Positions 1-11,454 of a stretch of DNA of 64,000 nucleotides are shown here, piece by piece. Origin of the DNA: Chiua virens (Eukaryota; Basidiomycota; Agaricomycetes; Boletales; Boletaceae). The position numbers and the translations under genes were made by a program. Location of the stretch: the NCBI GenBank assembly GCA_019787685.1, contig JAHNUO010000005.1, forward strand, positions 496,001-560,000. The letters run 5' to 3'. Position 1 is the first letter of the stretch. Each line of letters begins with the position of its first letter. A model generated the notes under the pieces. That model searched no databases. It saw only the letters and a program-made list of their open reading frames with translations, and was not told the DNA's origin.

Positions 1-320
1 GGCGTGAAGCGCCACACTATCCTCCATTTGGCATCATCTTTGATACGCTTATCATCCGCTGGCAGGATGTTGTGCAACTTTGAGTTTAATTTTTCCACAT
101 CATCAGACCATTTGCGGCGTTGATATCACACAGATGCCCGGCAGCGTGAGACGCCCCGCCATACATCCTCAAGGTTCTTGTCGACATTGCCTATTGTGTC
201 CAGTGTAGGTCAGTGTTTATTACGTTGAGGTACTAACCGTCATCGGTGGCGATCGTCCACAGGGCACAGGATCCGCTTGAACACGGGAAATTGCCAGCGC
301 GTCACCCTTATATTCCGTCA
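1..320 (-). pseudogene. Unidentified gene fragment cut by the left window edge
   Basis: On the minus strand about 190 bases from the edge read as coding-like, lysine- and aspartate-rich sequence (for example RKWSDDVEKLNSK and DDKRIKDDAKWRIVWRF). A TGA interrupts it at about 139 with the same frame open on both sides. A second coding-like stretch lies at about 225-320 beyond an intron-like gap. I do not recognise the family. The in-frame stop could mean decay or a missed short intron. The gene continues to the left of the window, so its end cannot be seen. Confidence 0.3.
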
Positions 321-775
321 GATTGTCAACCCATGTCGTTCCCAGTGTGTGTGTTACTGTTCATGTACTACGGCAGATGCAGAAAAGGATAAGTCGCGTT
401 GCCGGCATGGCTGCTTGCTCGTGGGGTTGTTCACACAGACCCTTTTGCCTTGGTAACGGGCGCATAAGTATATGGGTAGGGGCCCCCTCCTTCTCTTCGT
501 ATTCCGCGAACGCCTGGCGTCAACCCGCACGGTGGGTGTGCCGCTGGCTTTGTTTCACCCTTCTTCTCCTCGCCTGAAGTCGACCCCGATCAAGGGCCGC
601 GACAAGGTAGTCCGGCTTGACAGCCATGCCCAAGAAATTGCGAGGTCTCCGGCGGACAATCGTCAGAGCCATCTCCGACCCCACATCCTTCAAGGCGGAG
701 TTGTCACAGGTACCTGAACGTTCCTCCACCGACATCATCGTTGTCGACTGATGATCAGCGCTCCGAAGAAATCGA
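321..775. other. Region upstream of the HET gene
   Basis: Nothing firm is visible. A short coding-like stretch starting with ATG at 628 (MPKKLRGLRRTIV) ends at a TGA at about 750. It could be a lost 5' exon of the HET gene that follows, but no splice junction joins them convincingly. Confidence 0.3.
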
Positions 776-2412
776 ATGGGGAGCCCTCCATCGCGCGAGC
801 GCATACGCTCCCTGAGCTCGTGGACCCCATGTTACTCGAGGAGAACGAGATGTGGGATGACTGTTTGGCTTCAAGATCTGATTGAGCAGAAGAAGTCGGC
901 GATGCCACTCCGTCTGATCTGTACCGAGGACGGGAAACTATACGATCGGAATGCCATCGAAGCGCGCTTCAGGGCAGAACATGCGCTGTTTTTCGAACCG
1001 GCGGCAGTGTCGCCCGACGTGGACACGATACGGGCCGCTGTCGATAAGGCGTTTGCATATGCTATGTTATCGCATCGGTGGGAGATGGTGGAGCCGTTGT
1101 ACAAGGACTTGGATGGCACGGATGTGTTCTCTCTCGCAGAGTCACCTGGAACGAGGAAATTGCAGCAGTTTTATCGCCACGCACGCGAACGGGGGTTTCG
1201 CTGGGCATGGTCCGATACGTGTTGCATTGACAAGAGCAGCACGTCGGAGCTGCAAAAGTCGATCATCTCCATGTTCAAGTGGTATCGAAATTCGGATCTC
1301 ACGATCGTTTATCTCGGTGACGTGTCTGACAATTCGATCGAGGTAGTTGAGGAAGAGTATTTGGTTCTTGCGAGGATGGACGTTGCAGGAGCTTATTGCC
1401 CCGCGTCGGCTCTTGTTCTTCCAGTCGGACTGGACGTTCTTGGTCACGTCCGACGATCTTCCCATCGACAACTACAAAGAGTCTCCCACGTTCTGCAAGC
1501 TCATTTCCGAAATCACAGGCATTGACGATGCCGCACTCACCCACTTTGACCCTGCCTCACGCCAGCCCACCATTCGACAGCGCATGAGCTGGGCAGCGCG
1601 TCGCAAGACGACGGAGATCGAAGACATTGCGTATTGCCTCATGGGTGTCTTTGACGTCCACTTCCCCGTCATGTACGGCGAAGGCGACGGTGCATTTATC
1701 CGTCTCCAGATCGAAATCATGGCCAAGTCGGACGACCCGTCGCTCTTTGACTGGACCGGAAAGCCAGGGACAAACTCGTTCATCGCAGCGTCCCCAGCGT
1801 GTTTTGATCCATTCGCACCCCCGATCGTCGACCCCGTCCCCGCGACGATGATGGCTCGCCAAGACGCTGCACAAGGTACCGTTCGTAAAACAAGTCCAGC
1901 GGGGGATCGACTGTGTTAGCGTCGGTTTGTTCAACTTGCAAGAACGCGTGGGCGTCAACGCACAACACCCTGCCAACTACATGGCCGGGGCGAAAATCCA
2001 CTGTCATGGACTCGAATATGCCGTTTGGGACGTGGAGGAGACCAAGGCGATGACGGACGCGCGCGAAGCGGGGTATAAGAACAAGGTATTCCAGTACCAC
2101 ATCATCACCGAGTCGTTGCACCCGATCACGGTGACGTTGGAAGAACCGATCAAGACGGGGTTTGGAATGGGACGACTGTCGGATCGGTATTTGTGTATAT
2201 TCAGAGTGTGGGATGAGTCGTTGGCGACGGGTTGGTCGACGGAGAAGGATGGGAATCATCCGTTGCGACAGCCGTTCGTGGCGCACCTGTTGTTATCGAG
2301 ACCCGGGGGGATATATAGGCGGATTCAGGTGAGGGAGCGGATGGTGGCCAAGTTGGCACATCCGTTGGAATTTAGGATGATCTTGCAGCTTCGTACGCTG
2401 ATGATTGAGTGA
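776..2412 (+). pseudogene. HET-domain (heterokaryon incompatibility) gene with frameshifts
   Basis: The HET domain is recognisable across three reading frames. Frame one has AYAMLSHRWEMVEPLY (after 1050), then RWAWSDTCCIDKSS and a tyrosine-leucine-rich strand. From about 1347 the sequence continues in another frame with the hallmark WFLRGWTLQELIAP, then SWAARRKTTEIEDIAYCLMG and FPVMYGEG. From about 1852 it moves to a third frame running to TGA at 2412. Known HET proteins trigger incompatibility cell death when allelic partners meet. Two single-base frame changes (near 1345 and 1850) cannot be introns because the gaps are too small, so this is most likely a recent pseudogene, unless the assembly has errors. 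ATG 776 is the first start in frame. An upstream exon is possible. Confidence 0.75.
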
Positions 2413-2882
2413 TGTTGGTGGTGAGAAGTTCATGCCTTGTTCAAGTTGTAAGAAACATTCACTCGTTTTAGAATACGTATGATGGCTGCTAGCTTGTAAT
2501 GTATTTCCATGGGTCACATACCGAATCGCCGTCGCAGCAATACTGTCCGAGTGCGTGAATGGTTCTTCCAGTGGGTTGGTGACATAATTCAGATGATCAC
2601 AGTCGCCGGCCGGTTCGGAATTTTAGAAAGCCGGGGTCACGTGCACTGCTCGTAATGGAAGACTGTCGGGCCGGGCCGAACAATGTCCACTACTCGACCC
2701 GGTGACAACCTCAACGCTTCAAGTCCATGCTTTCCAAGCGCCCCGCAGCAATATCTGCGGGGCTATTGACGATATGTCTCTGCCTTTGAATTCGTATCTA
2801 GGAATTCGGGTAATTTATTCATACGATGGTATGCTTTTCAGAACATCGGATCAATTAATTTCACTTACGGTATAATAATTGT
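2413..2882. other. Intergenic spacer before the transposon
   Basis: No coding signal. The right half becomes AT-rich toward the transposon insertion point. Confidence 0.5.
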
Positions 2883-2884
2883 TA

Positions 2885-2902
2885 CAGTCGACTCCCACAT
2901 AA
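2885..2902 (+). repeat. Left terminal inverted repeat of the Fot1/pogo-like element
   Basis: CAGTCGACTCCCACATAA, an exact reverse complement of 3726-3743, preceded by the TA target site. Confidence 0.9.
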
Positions 2903-3725
2903 GGAATAGGGGGTAAAAGCGATACTCCCTTCTAATGTATACCTTTTTACATTTCCCGACTTGGAATGCGGGAGTTCCATCCTATAACAAATACTCTCCC
3001 ATATCGCATACCCGATAGCACTTTCTCGTATGCAAAACCGATACAACATCCGAAATATAACCAAATTAGGTAGTATATTATATAATTTTTTGCTAGCAAG
3101 CATGGGAGTGCAACGACAACCAAGGCAGGAGTGACCTAAACCTCACTGTCGCCGAGCCTGAGTCTGCCGAGACTATTCTCAACAAAGCGCTGGATAGCTT
3201 GGAGGTGACCGGTGTCCTTCAACATGCAAATCGGGTGAGCATTCCCGAGTTCCTCGACTCAGACGAGGAGAAACACAACATTTTGTAGGCAACAGTCTAC
3301 AGACAAAGACATTTGGCAGTCTGTCTTGGAGGCACGCGCTGTGTAGGCAATGAGCGAGGCTGATGAACAACACGTCGCCGGTGCTGTGAAGGTTGATCTG
3401 AAGCCGTGTCGCACGCGAAAGGAGCCGCTTGAGGCCGTTCGCATGTTGGAGGATGTTGTCGATGAGTTGGACAATGAATTTGTGCGGGGCTGCTGACATA
3501 TGTTGCGCTCGTCGAAACAAAGAACCCGAGTTACTGCGATGGAGAGCATGGTGAACGGGAAGGTTACCGATTATCTTACACGTACTTAGCCTCGTACTAC
3601 TCTACATATCATTGTTGTTAAATACCGCTCGAAAAATTTGACTGTTTTGTCTCAGCAGGCCAATCTCCCGAGAACAAATACTCTCTCATAACGTATACTC
3701 TTGGGCATGTCCCGAGAGGTATCGG

Positions 3726-3743
3726 TTATGTGGGAGTCGACTG
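3726..3743 (-). repeat. Right terminal inverted repeat of the Fot1/pogo-like element
   Basis: TTATGTGGGAGTCGACTG, an exact reverse complement of 2885-2902, followed by TA. Confidence 0.9.
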
Positions 3744-3745
3744 TA

Positions 3746-4386
3746 TAGATTTGTTGCATTACTCAATCTCCTTACAAAGGCTGAAACTTATATATAGCCC
3801 AACTACTACACGGCGATTAGCACTCAGTCACCTCAACTCCACACTGGGAGGTCGGAAGACACCGGCGAGTTACTCGAAAACCTATCGCGAAGTTCGAACG
3901 CATAATCATGTTGCCGAACAAGGGAAATAATGAAGGGCGCACAAATCGCATCCCTGCTGCGCAACACTCGGTTTCAATCAAGCACGAACGATTATTAGAT
4001 CTCGACCTCAAGTTAGGTACATACTAGGCTCAAATTCAAATGCGGCCTGGGCAACCAACCCACGGCCACCAAAGCCCGTTGATCTCCTTCGTATGACCAC
4101 CCACTAGGAGACCAGCTGGTAATTCCAATTGATTGATATTGTCAGCGTTTCAGTTCAAGTTTGGGTGATCTTCGGGAGCCCGCGTTCAAGTGCCAGTGGA
4201 TACTTATCGATTGCCGAGGTACCAATGTGGCGTTCAAGTTGTACTTTGCACTCCCACGACACCGGAAATGTACTACGTAAGGCCACTCAGTGGGCCTGGC
4301 CAAGAAGTCGATGCGCCCGAACAAAGTAATCAGGGGAATTGAAAAAGCGCAACGTGTTCTTTTCAACCATCTCCACGCATTCTCCC
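3746..4386. other. Spacer between transposon and first array copy
   Basis: No supported gene. Presumably contains the promoter of the first array copy; no clear TATA element stands out. Confidence 0.4.
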
Positions 4387-6292
4387 ATGCTACGAGCAGG
4401 TCTTCTCTGTTTTGTTGCATCAGCTCTCAGGCTAGCCTCTGCGCTCGGTCAGGTTCCACTGGGCTTCAGTCCCCTTTGGCATGATGAGCAGTCGGCCATT
4501 TTTGGAGGGAACGATCCTGCAGAATGGGACCTCCATAAACTTCCGCACCCCCATGCCACTGATCACCTCGTGTTTGAAACGGTGCGCTCCCTGCTTCAAA
4601 ACTGGCCCAACACGCGCATGAGAAATGGTAGGCGATTCGTTCATTCTTGATCACTTTTCATTTGAACACTTGCTTTCGTCTAGGACATACCCTTGTACCG
4701 GGCATCATTCCGCCAGGAACAATTATGTATTTTGCGACGATGCAGAACGAGGTTCCAGATGGCGCAGAATGGCTTGCTATGGATCCTGAACATTCGTACT
4801 TTTTCTGCCGGGAAAGATTCCCTGAGCCCCCTCGACCTGAACTAGGATGCTGGTTCCATACGCTCTCAGTCACTCAACCCATCAAAGTCTTGTATCTAGA
4901 CGGAACTAGCGCAGCGAAGATTCCGTTCGGCCCTTTGGATACCCAAGATATGTTCTTGTGGGGTGAAGCCCGCCCTGATAAGTTGTGGGATGAATGGGGG
5001 CGGCTTGAATTGGTTTGTGATTGGGCGAAGAGAATTGGTGTGGATGGCATTATCAGGTAAATAACTATCTCTTCCCACATTGTCTTACATTGACCATCGC
5101 CGTAGGATGGAAATGTCTTTGTAAGACGTCTTTCTACCCATGGTTCAACAGTTTCCGAATGATTGGTTTTAGTGAACTCATGCTCTGTGACTTTTCCTCT
5201 CACGTTACAGTAATTTCTGGCTCGCATCTCGTGCACCCGGGAACCACGGAACAAATTCTCAGTGAGCTTTTCTCGGTCGTTGTATGACTTAGTTGTTCTG
5301 AGATAGCTTTGCGCAGAGGGACCTTCCGGGTCGGAAGTCACGCACGCAGGTTCTTGGCATAATTATTTCCCGGGCGAGACGCGTATCCAGTTGGATCTGT
5401 CTGGATTGGTCTCCTTCTACGACACCCAGCTTGTGCCATCACTAGTTCCTATTCGTGCTGGTCAGGAAAGGTGGGATCATCGTGTGGCCAACTTATCCAG
5501 GGACGATTTATTGGCAGTGGAGTCGACTCTGAAAAACAATTTGGCCAAACCCGTGGGATTGTCGAGTGGAATTGATTGGCAAAGCGTCATGCGTGTCGTT
5601 GCCGACCGATTCGTCGACCGACTGGAATTGACACGCTATCTTCTCAGCTTACCCGCATCAAATCCGGATGAAATCGTCGATCTTGCCAACAAAGCTCAAG
5701 TTCAGCTCAGAGTCATGCTCAACCATTACCTCCACATCGATGCCTTCCCAACGGACCTGTCGGACGAGACCGTGTTGGACTGGGCGATTCCGATATACAC
5801 TCGGTGTACCACACCCTTCACGAAACCTATGGAAGCCTTGCTTGGCTCTATGACTGACTCGGAGAAATTGATTCTTCGGGCTATACGAGGCACCAACAGA
5901 GAGATCTGCAGAGTGGTGACAAACATGTGGTACCGCCGGAGTCTATGCGGGCATCGATGCAAAGTTTAACACAAAGGAATCACCCGACATTTCCAAGCTC
6001 ACTCTCCTTCGGAAGACTTGGGCAGAGGACTTGAACCGATTGGTGAAATGGCTCGACTGGAACGAGTGGGTTAAGTGCGATCCTGCTTGTGGTCCCGAGG
6101 TGCGTCTATTGCACTTTATGCGGACTTTGCTTGGCTGACGGATGACCATAGGAGATGTGTTGGTTGCCTACATGGCCTATAGGCTTTCCTTTGTTCGAGC
6201 GTCCTCCCATTCCCCTGCCAATCCCTGTTAGGGACGGGTGGAAACGGCCGGAGCCGAAATGCATCAGACTGGTTGATCCCTACGAGTTTTGA
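4387..6292 (+). pseudogene. Array copy 1: secreted family gene, complete except one inserted base
   Basis: Six exons: 4387-4627, 4684-5056, 5106-5120, 5173-5261, 5317-6099, 6152-6292. Exon 1 gives a hydrophobic signal peptide (MLRAGLLCFVASALRL) and ends in the family motif NWPNTRMRNG. Exon 2 holds the core with DPEHSYFFC, a Cys-Trp pair, VLYLDGTSAAKIP and LDTQDMFLWG. Exon 3 is the 15-nt microexon. Exon 5 carries FYDTQLVPSLVPIRAGQERWD. Exon 6 starts MCWLPTWPIGFP and ends VDPYEF. Exon 5 is 783 nt where intact copies have 779-782; the extra T at 5931, just after MW in the stretch before the expected GVYAGID, shifts the frame. No function is known to me. The histidine of the usual LYHG motif is replaced here (IMYFAT), a second sign of decay or divergence. 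Confidence 0.8.
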
Positions 6293-6701
6293 TGCTTTCC
6301 AGATGGACGGATTCCATACAAAGCGTCCTCTGGTCTTAGTCCTGAGGATTCATCACTGGCTAGTTTGTGGACTTCAGTCCATGTTGAAACGTTTCGTTCA
6401 CCGGTGCATGATACTGCATCGATTTATGTAAACCTCGGTTGATTACTTCTAATAGACTTGTTCATCGAAATATGCAACTTGAACTCTGAGTACTAGTACA
6501 GCTTTTAACTTGCACTTACAGTGACATAGGTGAGTGGCATATGGGTCTGAGCTGCCAGTGTGCTTATCCGAATACCACGTCGCTTCCTGGAAGTTCCATC
6601 ATCCGCCGCCAGGGATGATTCGCGGAGCGTTCGTAACTTGAATGGACTTCGTCCATGCGGGCATTGCCAAGCGGTTTTCGACTACCTCGTCTTCGATCCT
6701 G
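6293..6701. other. Spacer between array copies 1 and 2
   Basis: No coding signal beyond the decayed copies. Presumed 3' flank of copy 1 and promoter of copy 2. Confidence 0.4.
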
Positions 6702-7892
6702 ATGCTGTCCACCGTTTTCTTTCCCCTCAGTCTCGTTCCCTCTGTGTTGCAAGTTTCTGCGCTCACTTCGGGGCAAGGTGATCACATCAACAGTCTCGGC
6801 GGCAGAGAGGACCCAAAGAATGGTGCTTCGACAAGCTCCCGAATCTCAACGCTACTGATCACTTGGTGTTCGATAGTATCCGTGCATTCGCTGCCTTAGC
6901 ACTGGCCCAACACACGCGTGAGGAACAGTAGGCCGTTCTGTGGGCTCATCACGACCGAAAAGACTGAAATGGGCTTCGCCAGGCCATAATATCGCCCCCG
7001 GCATCATTCCGAAGGGACGCTTCCTGTACCATCACACCTACCACAATGAGATACCAACTAATCGGATTGGGTTTCACAGATCCTGAACATGCGTATGGCT
7101 TTTGCCGGAGTCACAGAATCAAGCCCAACCATCTTCCAGAGAGATGTTGGCATCTCACACTGGCAACCACCTGGCCCCTCCAGTCTTATATTTTGATGGT
7201 AACAGTGCCGTACCTTGTATACACGAGGCCTATATCGTATGCGATACCTCGCTGGAGCCAGGTATACCCGGGGGTATCCAGGACATTTGGTCTGGGTGGG
7301 TTTGTGAGGTCGGTTTCCAGGTTTCTTCTTTGTCAAATTCCCGGATTGAACCTTATTACAGGATAGAAATGGAATTGTGAGGAATCGCTTTCCCCATGAC
7401 CCAACCCCGATTAATCGGCTGGTTTGGTGAGGTCATGATCTGCGACTTCACTTCTGGCCTCAGTGTGCGAGTGGCTTCTTTCTTGAACATGAAGTGTCCA
7501 GATAGTAACCCACCAAGCTCATGTGCGTCTTCGTTTGATACCTCTTTGCTTCAGACAAACTAGTGAGTTTGGATAGCGCCAGTCAGTGTTCGAATGAATA
7601 CTGGTTCTTGGCATAATCACTTCCTAGGCAAGACGCGCATCCGGCTGGATCTGTCTCCTTCTACAGCGCCCAACTCGTACCGTCACTCGTTCCCATTCGA
7701 ACCGGTCGAGAAAGGTGGGACCATCGTGTGGCAAATACATCCGATGAAGATGTATCGGACGTCAAGTCAAGGTTTGAAACGACTAGAGCGTCTGATCTCA
7801 AGCAGAATTCTGGAAAACACTCATACGGGTCACCTGAGTGGGTCCAGCCACGACCGACTTGCATCAATCGGGTTGATCCCTACGAGTTTTGA
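6702..7892 (+). pseudogene. Array copy 2: heavily decayed, internally deleted
   Basis: The family layout is still traceable: a signal-peptide-like start (MLSTVFFPLSLVPSVLQVSA, ATG 6702), a frame-shifted exon 1 end (LALAQHTRE in place of LQHWPNTR), exon 2 with DPEHAYGFCRS and a damaged core, the 15-nt microexon at 7362-7376 (GATAGAAATGGAATT), exon 4 with GEVMICDFTSGLSV, and the start of exon 5 at about 7600. At about 7835 the large exon is joined directly to the last bases of exon 6 (EWVQPRP, then VDPYEF and stop at 7892). About 750 nt of exon 5, the last intron and most of exon 6 are therefore missing. A non-functional relic, closest to copy 4 in its exon 1 text (GQGDH). Confidence 0.8.
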
Positions 7893-8325
7893 ATCTTTTG
7901 ATAGGCTGTTCGCGGAAGGCTATCATATATATACAACGTCATTCACGCGCCGGATGGCCCGCATAGTAGCAAGAATTCTGCCTACCTGTGCACCTTATTT
8001 TAGATTGTTTTGTAGCTTTCGTACACTACTATGTACAGAAAGTGTAGAGCGCAATTAATTATTTAATATAACTAATTTTTGGCTGGACTAACATAAGCCT
8101 AGTGCCGAGCGATCGGGCGACATTGGTTCTAAATCGCGTTCGCCACAATGTTACTCGTGTCAAGCCCTACCTATGAATAAGCTCTCCATCAACTTGAATT
8201 GTAATTTACATGATAAAGTGAAAGCTGGACTCTGGGGTTAGGAAAGCCAGACTTGTAGGTTTACATAGTACTGGAGCCAAAGGTGCACAGGCATAACGAT
8301 TCCCGGCCTTCATACACGGATAAAT
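7893..8325. other. Spacer between array copy 2 and the MFS gene
   Basis: No gene seen. The first 60 bases after the copy 2 stop (around GGCTGTTCGCGGAAGGCTA) resemble the 3' flank of copy 3 at about 19660, so the duplication unit extended past the stop codon. Confidence 0.5.
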
Positions 8326-10433
8326 CTACAAGCTATATACGAACCACGCACTATCATCCCCAAGGCCCTCAGGCTCATCTTCCTGTTTCATATACCGCTT
8401 CCTCTCTGTCTTCAAACGATTCTGTCGCGTCAGGTATACCAAGTTAACTACCGCCAAGATCACTGAAGTGATAGACATGACGATAAACGTGATCATTGCC
8501 GTCTTGTAGTCGGGCGCAGGAGAGAGATATCCAAGAAGCCACGTGGCAAGAATACCGCCTGCTTGGGCAGCGATGGAAGCCGCAGCCAAAGCGGCGGCGC
8601 GTCGGGTGTGTGGTGCCACATTGTTTGCCAACCATGTCGTTGCAGTAGGTGTCAAGCCAAATACGCCTGCTGCCCAGAAGAAAAGGGATCCATAACGCAC
8701 GTGGGGCGATTTGCTCGCTGTGCATGGGCATCCATCAATCCCTCATCCACTTTGGTACGGATCTCCAACATACCGTAAAATATGGTAGGACCAATCACCT
8801 CCATAAGGGCAAAGATGATAAAAGTGTAACCACGACACCCATAGCGATCCGCCGCGATGGCCGCGATGATGGATACTGTTGAGCGGTGTCCGACGACCGA
8901 GTCAGTGAACGTCGACCAGATCCTCAAAATACGTACAAACAGAAGCAACCGCGAGTGGTGGCGTGCTCATGAGTTGAGCTTGGTCACCTTTATATCCGAG
9001 ACTAACAACGATTGATGGCTGGAAGCTACCGTCTTGGATATCAGCATCGAAAAGAGAACGCGACAAATGAACTCACTAGACCATCCCGAAAAGTATCGTG
9101 CCTGCAAATATTACTGTCAGTCGAGGTTGAGCCGGCAGAACATGTATTTACCTCCGAAGAACGCATTGATGATGAAGATCCATACATGAAAAGATTTGGC
9201 CGTTCTGACCACTTCGCTCCAATTAAAGTTATCATTACCATCGTCTTTTGACACAGATCCGGTCTGCTTCAGGGTGGACACGACATACGCTCGCTCTTTC
9301 TCCGTCAAAAAGCGGGCCTTTCAGGCGAATGAGGAAAAAGGGAGAAAGAGATAACGCCAAATATGATGGTAAATAACCCTTCCTATCAAAGCCATTGTTG
9401 TGTCATTTTGTGCAGCAGTTGGTGAATAACTCACCAGAATGAATATCCAGGCCCAACCAGGCTTGTTACCCTTTCCATTCATCTGGTCGATTGCTGCCGC
9501 AAGCAAACCCAAGAACGAGGCAGAAAATGTCGCTGCCACATAGAAACCCGTGATACTGAGGTAGACGTCAAGCCATGTGCTGCGAATCTGAGTTAGTGCA
9601 TACCGTTTTTGCAGCTCCATCCGAGGGTAGAAGAAAGAGAGATAGAGAGCAATTGCAGGAACAAGACCACCTACGCGAATGGTGAACGGAGAAATCGATG
9701 CTCTGGAACCTCCTTACCTTCGAACAACCCGAGGAAGAATCGACATGCCAACAAACCAGAGTAGTTGTTGATGACGCCTTCAATTTCAGTGAGCCAACAT
9801 CTGATATCGAGATAATAGTTACTCACCTTGACAGGTAGCAGCCACACCCCATAACGTGACCATGGCGGGAAGCAAAATATTAGGTCCTATATACTAGCGT
9901 TGAAAGGTATGAATGTCTGTACCATTAATGATGCATTGATGATATGGTTTACCTTCAGCACAAGAGTGGATGGTAACCCGCTTAAAATGAATGGACTGAT
10001 TACTTGATAAGCTGACGACGAAGAACGCTAAGTATTCATGCACCTACATGTAAGTCACTGTCAAAGCCACTGTGTACTATAAGTTGGTTAGTCAAGAAGC
10101 AAACTACCCGAAGCGCCTGACGTGCCTGGTAATTCGATAGGTGCAATGATTTCTGAAAGCCAACTATACGCGCATTCGCGATATTCGTTCTGTCCTAGAC
10201 ACCATTTAGACTTCAATTACACGGCATGAAAATTCAAACCATACCACAGCGGCAAGGAGAAAGAAGGCGGTGCACAATGGAATAATCCGTCTATCAAGCT
10301 TTTTCCAGACAATCTTGTCTAGCGCGGCGTCCGAGTCCTCGACTTGAAACAGCTCTTCCTTCCGAAGATCACCGAAGTCATTCGTGTCCGAGTCATATGG
10401 AGGAGTGTGAAGAGATGTCTCAGATTTAGTCAT
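8326..10433 (-). CDS. MFS transporter, allantoate permease/Dal5-like (anion:cation symporter family)
   Basis: A multi-exon gene read from ATG at 10433 to the stop at 8326. Exon 1 (10245-10433) encodes an acidic cytosolic N-terminus and the first membrane helix (LDRRIIPLCTAFFLLAA). Exon 2 (10126-10194) has DRTNIANARIVGF, the signature of Dal5-type symporters. Exons 3 (10048-10076) and 4 (9953-9995) give VTYIPFILSGLPSTLVLK. Exon 5 (9827-9893) gives GPNILLPAMVTLWGVAATC. Later exons carry ACRFFLGLFEG, LQKRYALTQIRS, the loop before TM7 and the C-terminal half (LTPTATTWLANNVAPHTRR). Frames stay open through all junctions, so it appears functional. Intron 2 uses a GC donor. Likely role: uptake of a small organic anion such as a nitrogenous or carboxylic compound at the plasma membrane. 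The substrate cannot be read from sequence. Confidence 0.85.
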
Positions 10434-10604
10434 TGGTGCTAGACGGACAGGGAGACGACATCAAGCTCCAAAGCGATTATATACTCACCGAATGCCTTGT
10501 AGGCACACCAACTGGTACATGAAGGATCGGTGGATGGGGATATCCGCTTAGTGACAGTGTGCCACGTATAACTGTCATCCTGCTACACGGAGTAGTTCAA
10601 TAAG

Positions 10605-10624
10605 TGCAAATATATTTATAACTG
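10605..10624 (-). promoter_or_regulatory. Candidate TATA box of the MFS transporter gene
   Basis: On the minus strand TTATAAATATATTT lies about 180 bases upstream of the MFS start codon. Only the motif and position support it. Confidence 0.3.
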
Positions 10625-11454
10625 GTTGTGTTGTTAGGGGTCTGGTACGATCTGGACGTTGCAGTGACAGTCCGCGGATTTCGCTCCCCTTCATAATGAT
10701 TTTCGTAACCGCTGTTTCGCGTCCTACGTTATGGCGCTGATATGTTGTGACCTATTGGACAGATTCGGACTTCGAGCAATATACTTGCTAAGTAATTTTA
10801 TGACTGTCTAAATACACATATAATCAGCGCAGAGCTTTCGGGAGACGCGTGATAGTGCAGTAGGGTGGTGGCACGAAGAAAGAGGGAAGATGAAGAGGAG
10901 CGACGATGTGTCGTCGCGGACACAGACCACATGGCAAGAGAACGCAAGACGATACAATGACGACGGATCGTCGTCGTGTTCAAGTTGCGTTCCATCGTCG
11001 CCGTGTCACGTCAACAGGAAGTAGTATGAAGCAGGGGCAGTGAGACTGGTGTGACAGGATGGTGCGACGACCGGACAATGCAGGAGGAGGCACTCATCTG
11101 TGTATAACTTGAATCAGGCGGTAGCAGGTTATCATCCCTTCAAGGAGGACGAGACCGTTCTTGCGGAGCTCGAGAGGGGGGAAATGACTCGAAATCGCCT
11201 GAAAGATCCTCACACCGAGAAGTGGGGACATCGCGCGCAAATAAAAATGCTTGCCATTTCATTACTACACTGCTTATCAGTTATGGATCTCCCCAACTCA
11301 GAGAACGAGATAAATAATTTGCACATCTGAGCTTACTTAATGCATCCACCTGTATATCATCACGACCAATAGCAAACGTGGTAAACATCAGGCGCCTATC
11401 CACGCGATATAACCATCCGCGATGCACTCACGCCGTATCGTATACCTACGCGGT
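10625..11454. other. Intergenic region without a recognisable gene
   Basis: A plus-strand stretch at about 11100-11330 stays open for 76 codons but has no recognisable motif and no good ATG context. I see nothing else. Confidence 0.4.

Larger units (their letters stand above)
2883..3745 (+). mobile_element. Fot1/pogo-like Tc1-mariner transposon remnant with terminal inverted repeats
   Basis: Perfect inverted ends of at least 18 bases (CAGTCGACTCCCACATAA at 2885; its complement ends at 3743) are flanked on both sides by TA (2883-2884 and 3744-3745), the usual target duplication of Tc1/mariner elements. The inside is a shortened element. The AT-rich left end has no coding sequence. From about 3100 the plus strand resembles the 3' end of a pogo/Fot1 transposase, broken by stops and frame changes: TILNKALDSLEVTGV, SIPEFLDSDEE, TDKDIWQSVLEAR, CRTRKEPLEAVRMLEDVVDE, and a tail ending KVTDYL. 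The DDE catalytic core is absent, so the copy is not autonomous. Subterminal motifs (AACAAATACTCTC near 2987 and 3672) recur at both ends. Confidence 0.85.

Noticed and set aside
1320..1350. A tiny intron explaining the HET frame change
   Set aside because: Possible GT-AG pairs here are about 25 bases apart, far below the 45-65 nt introns seen elsewhere; a single-base change fits better.
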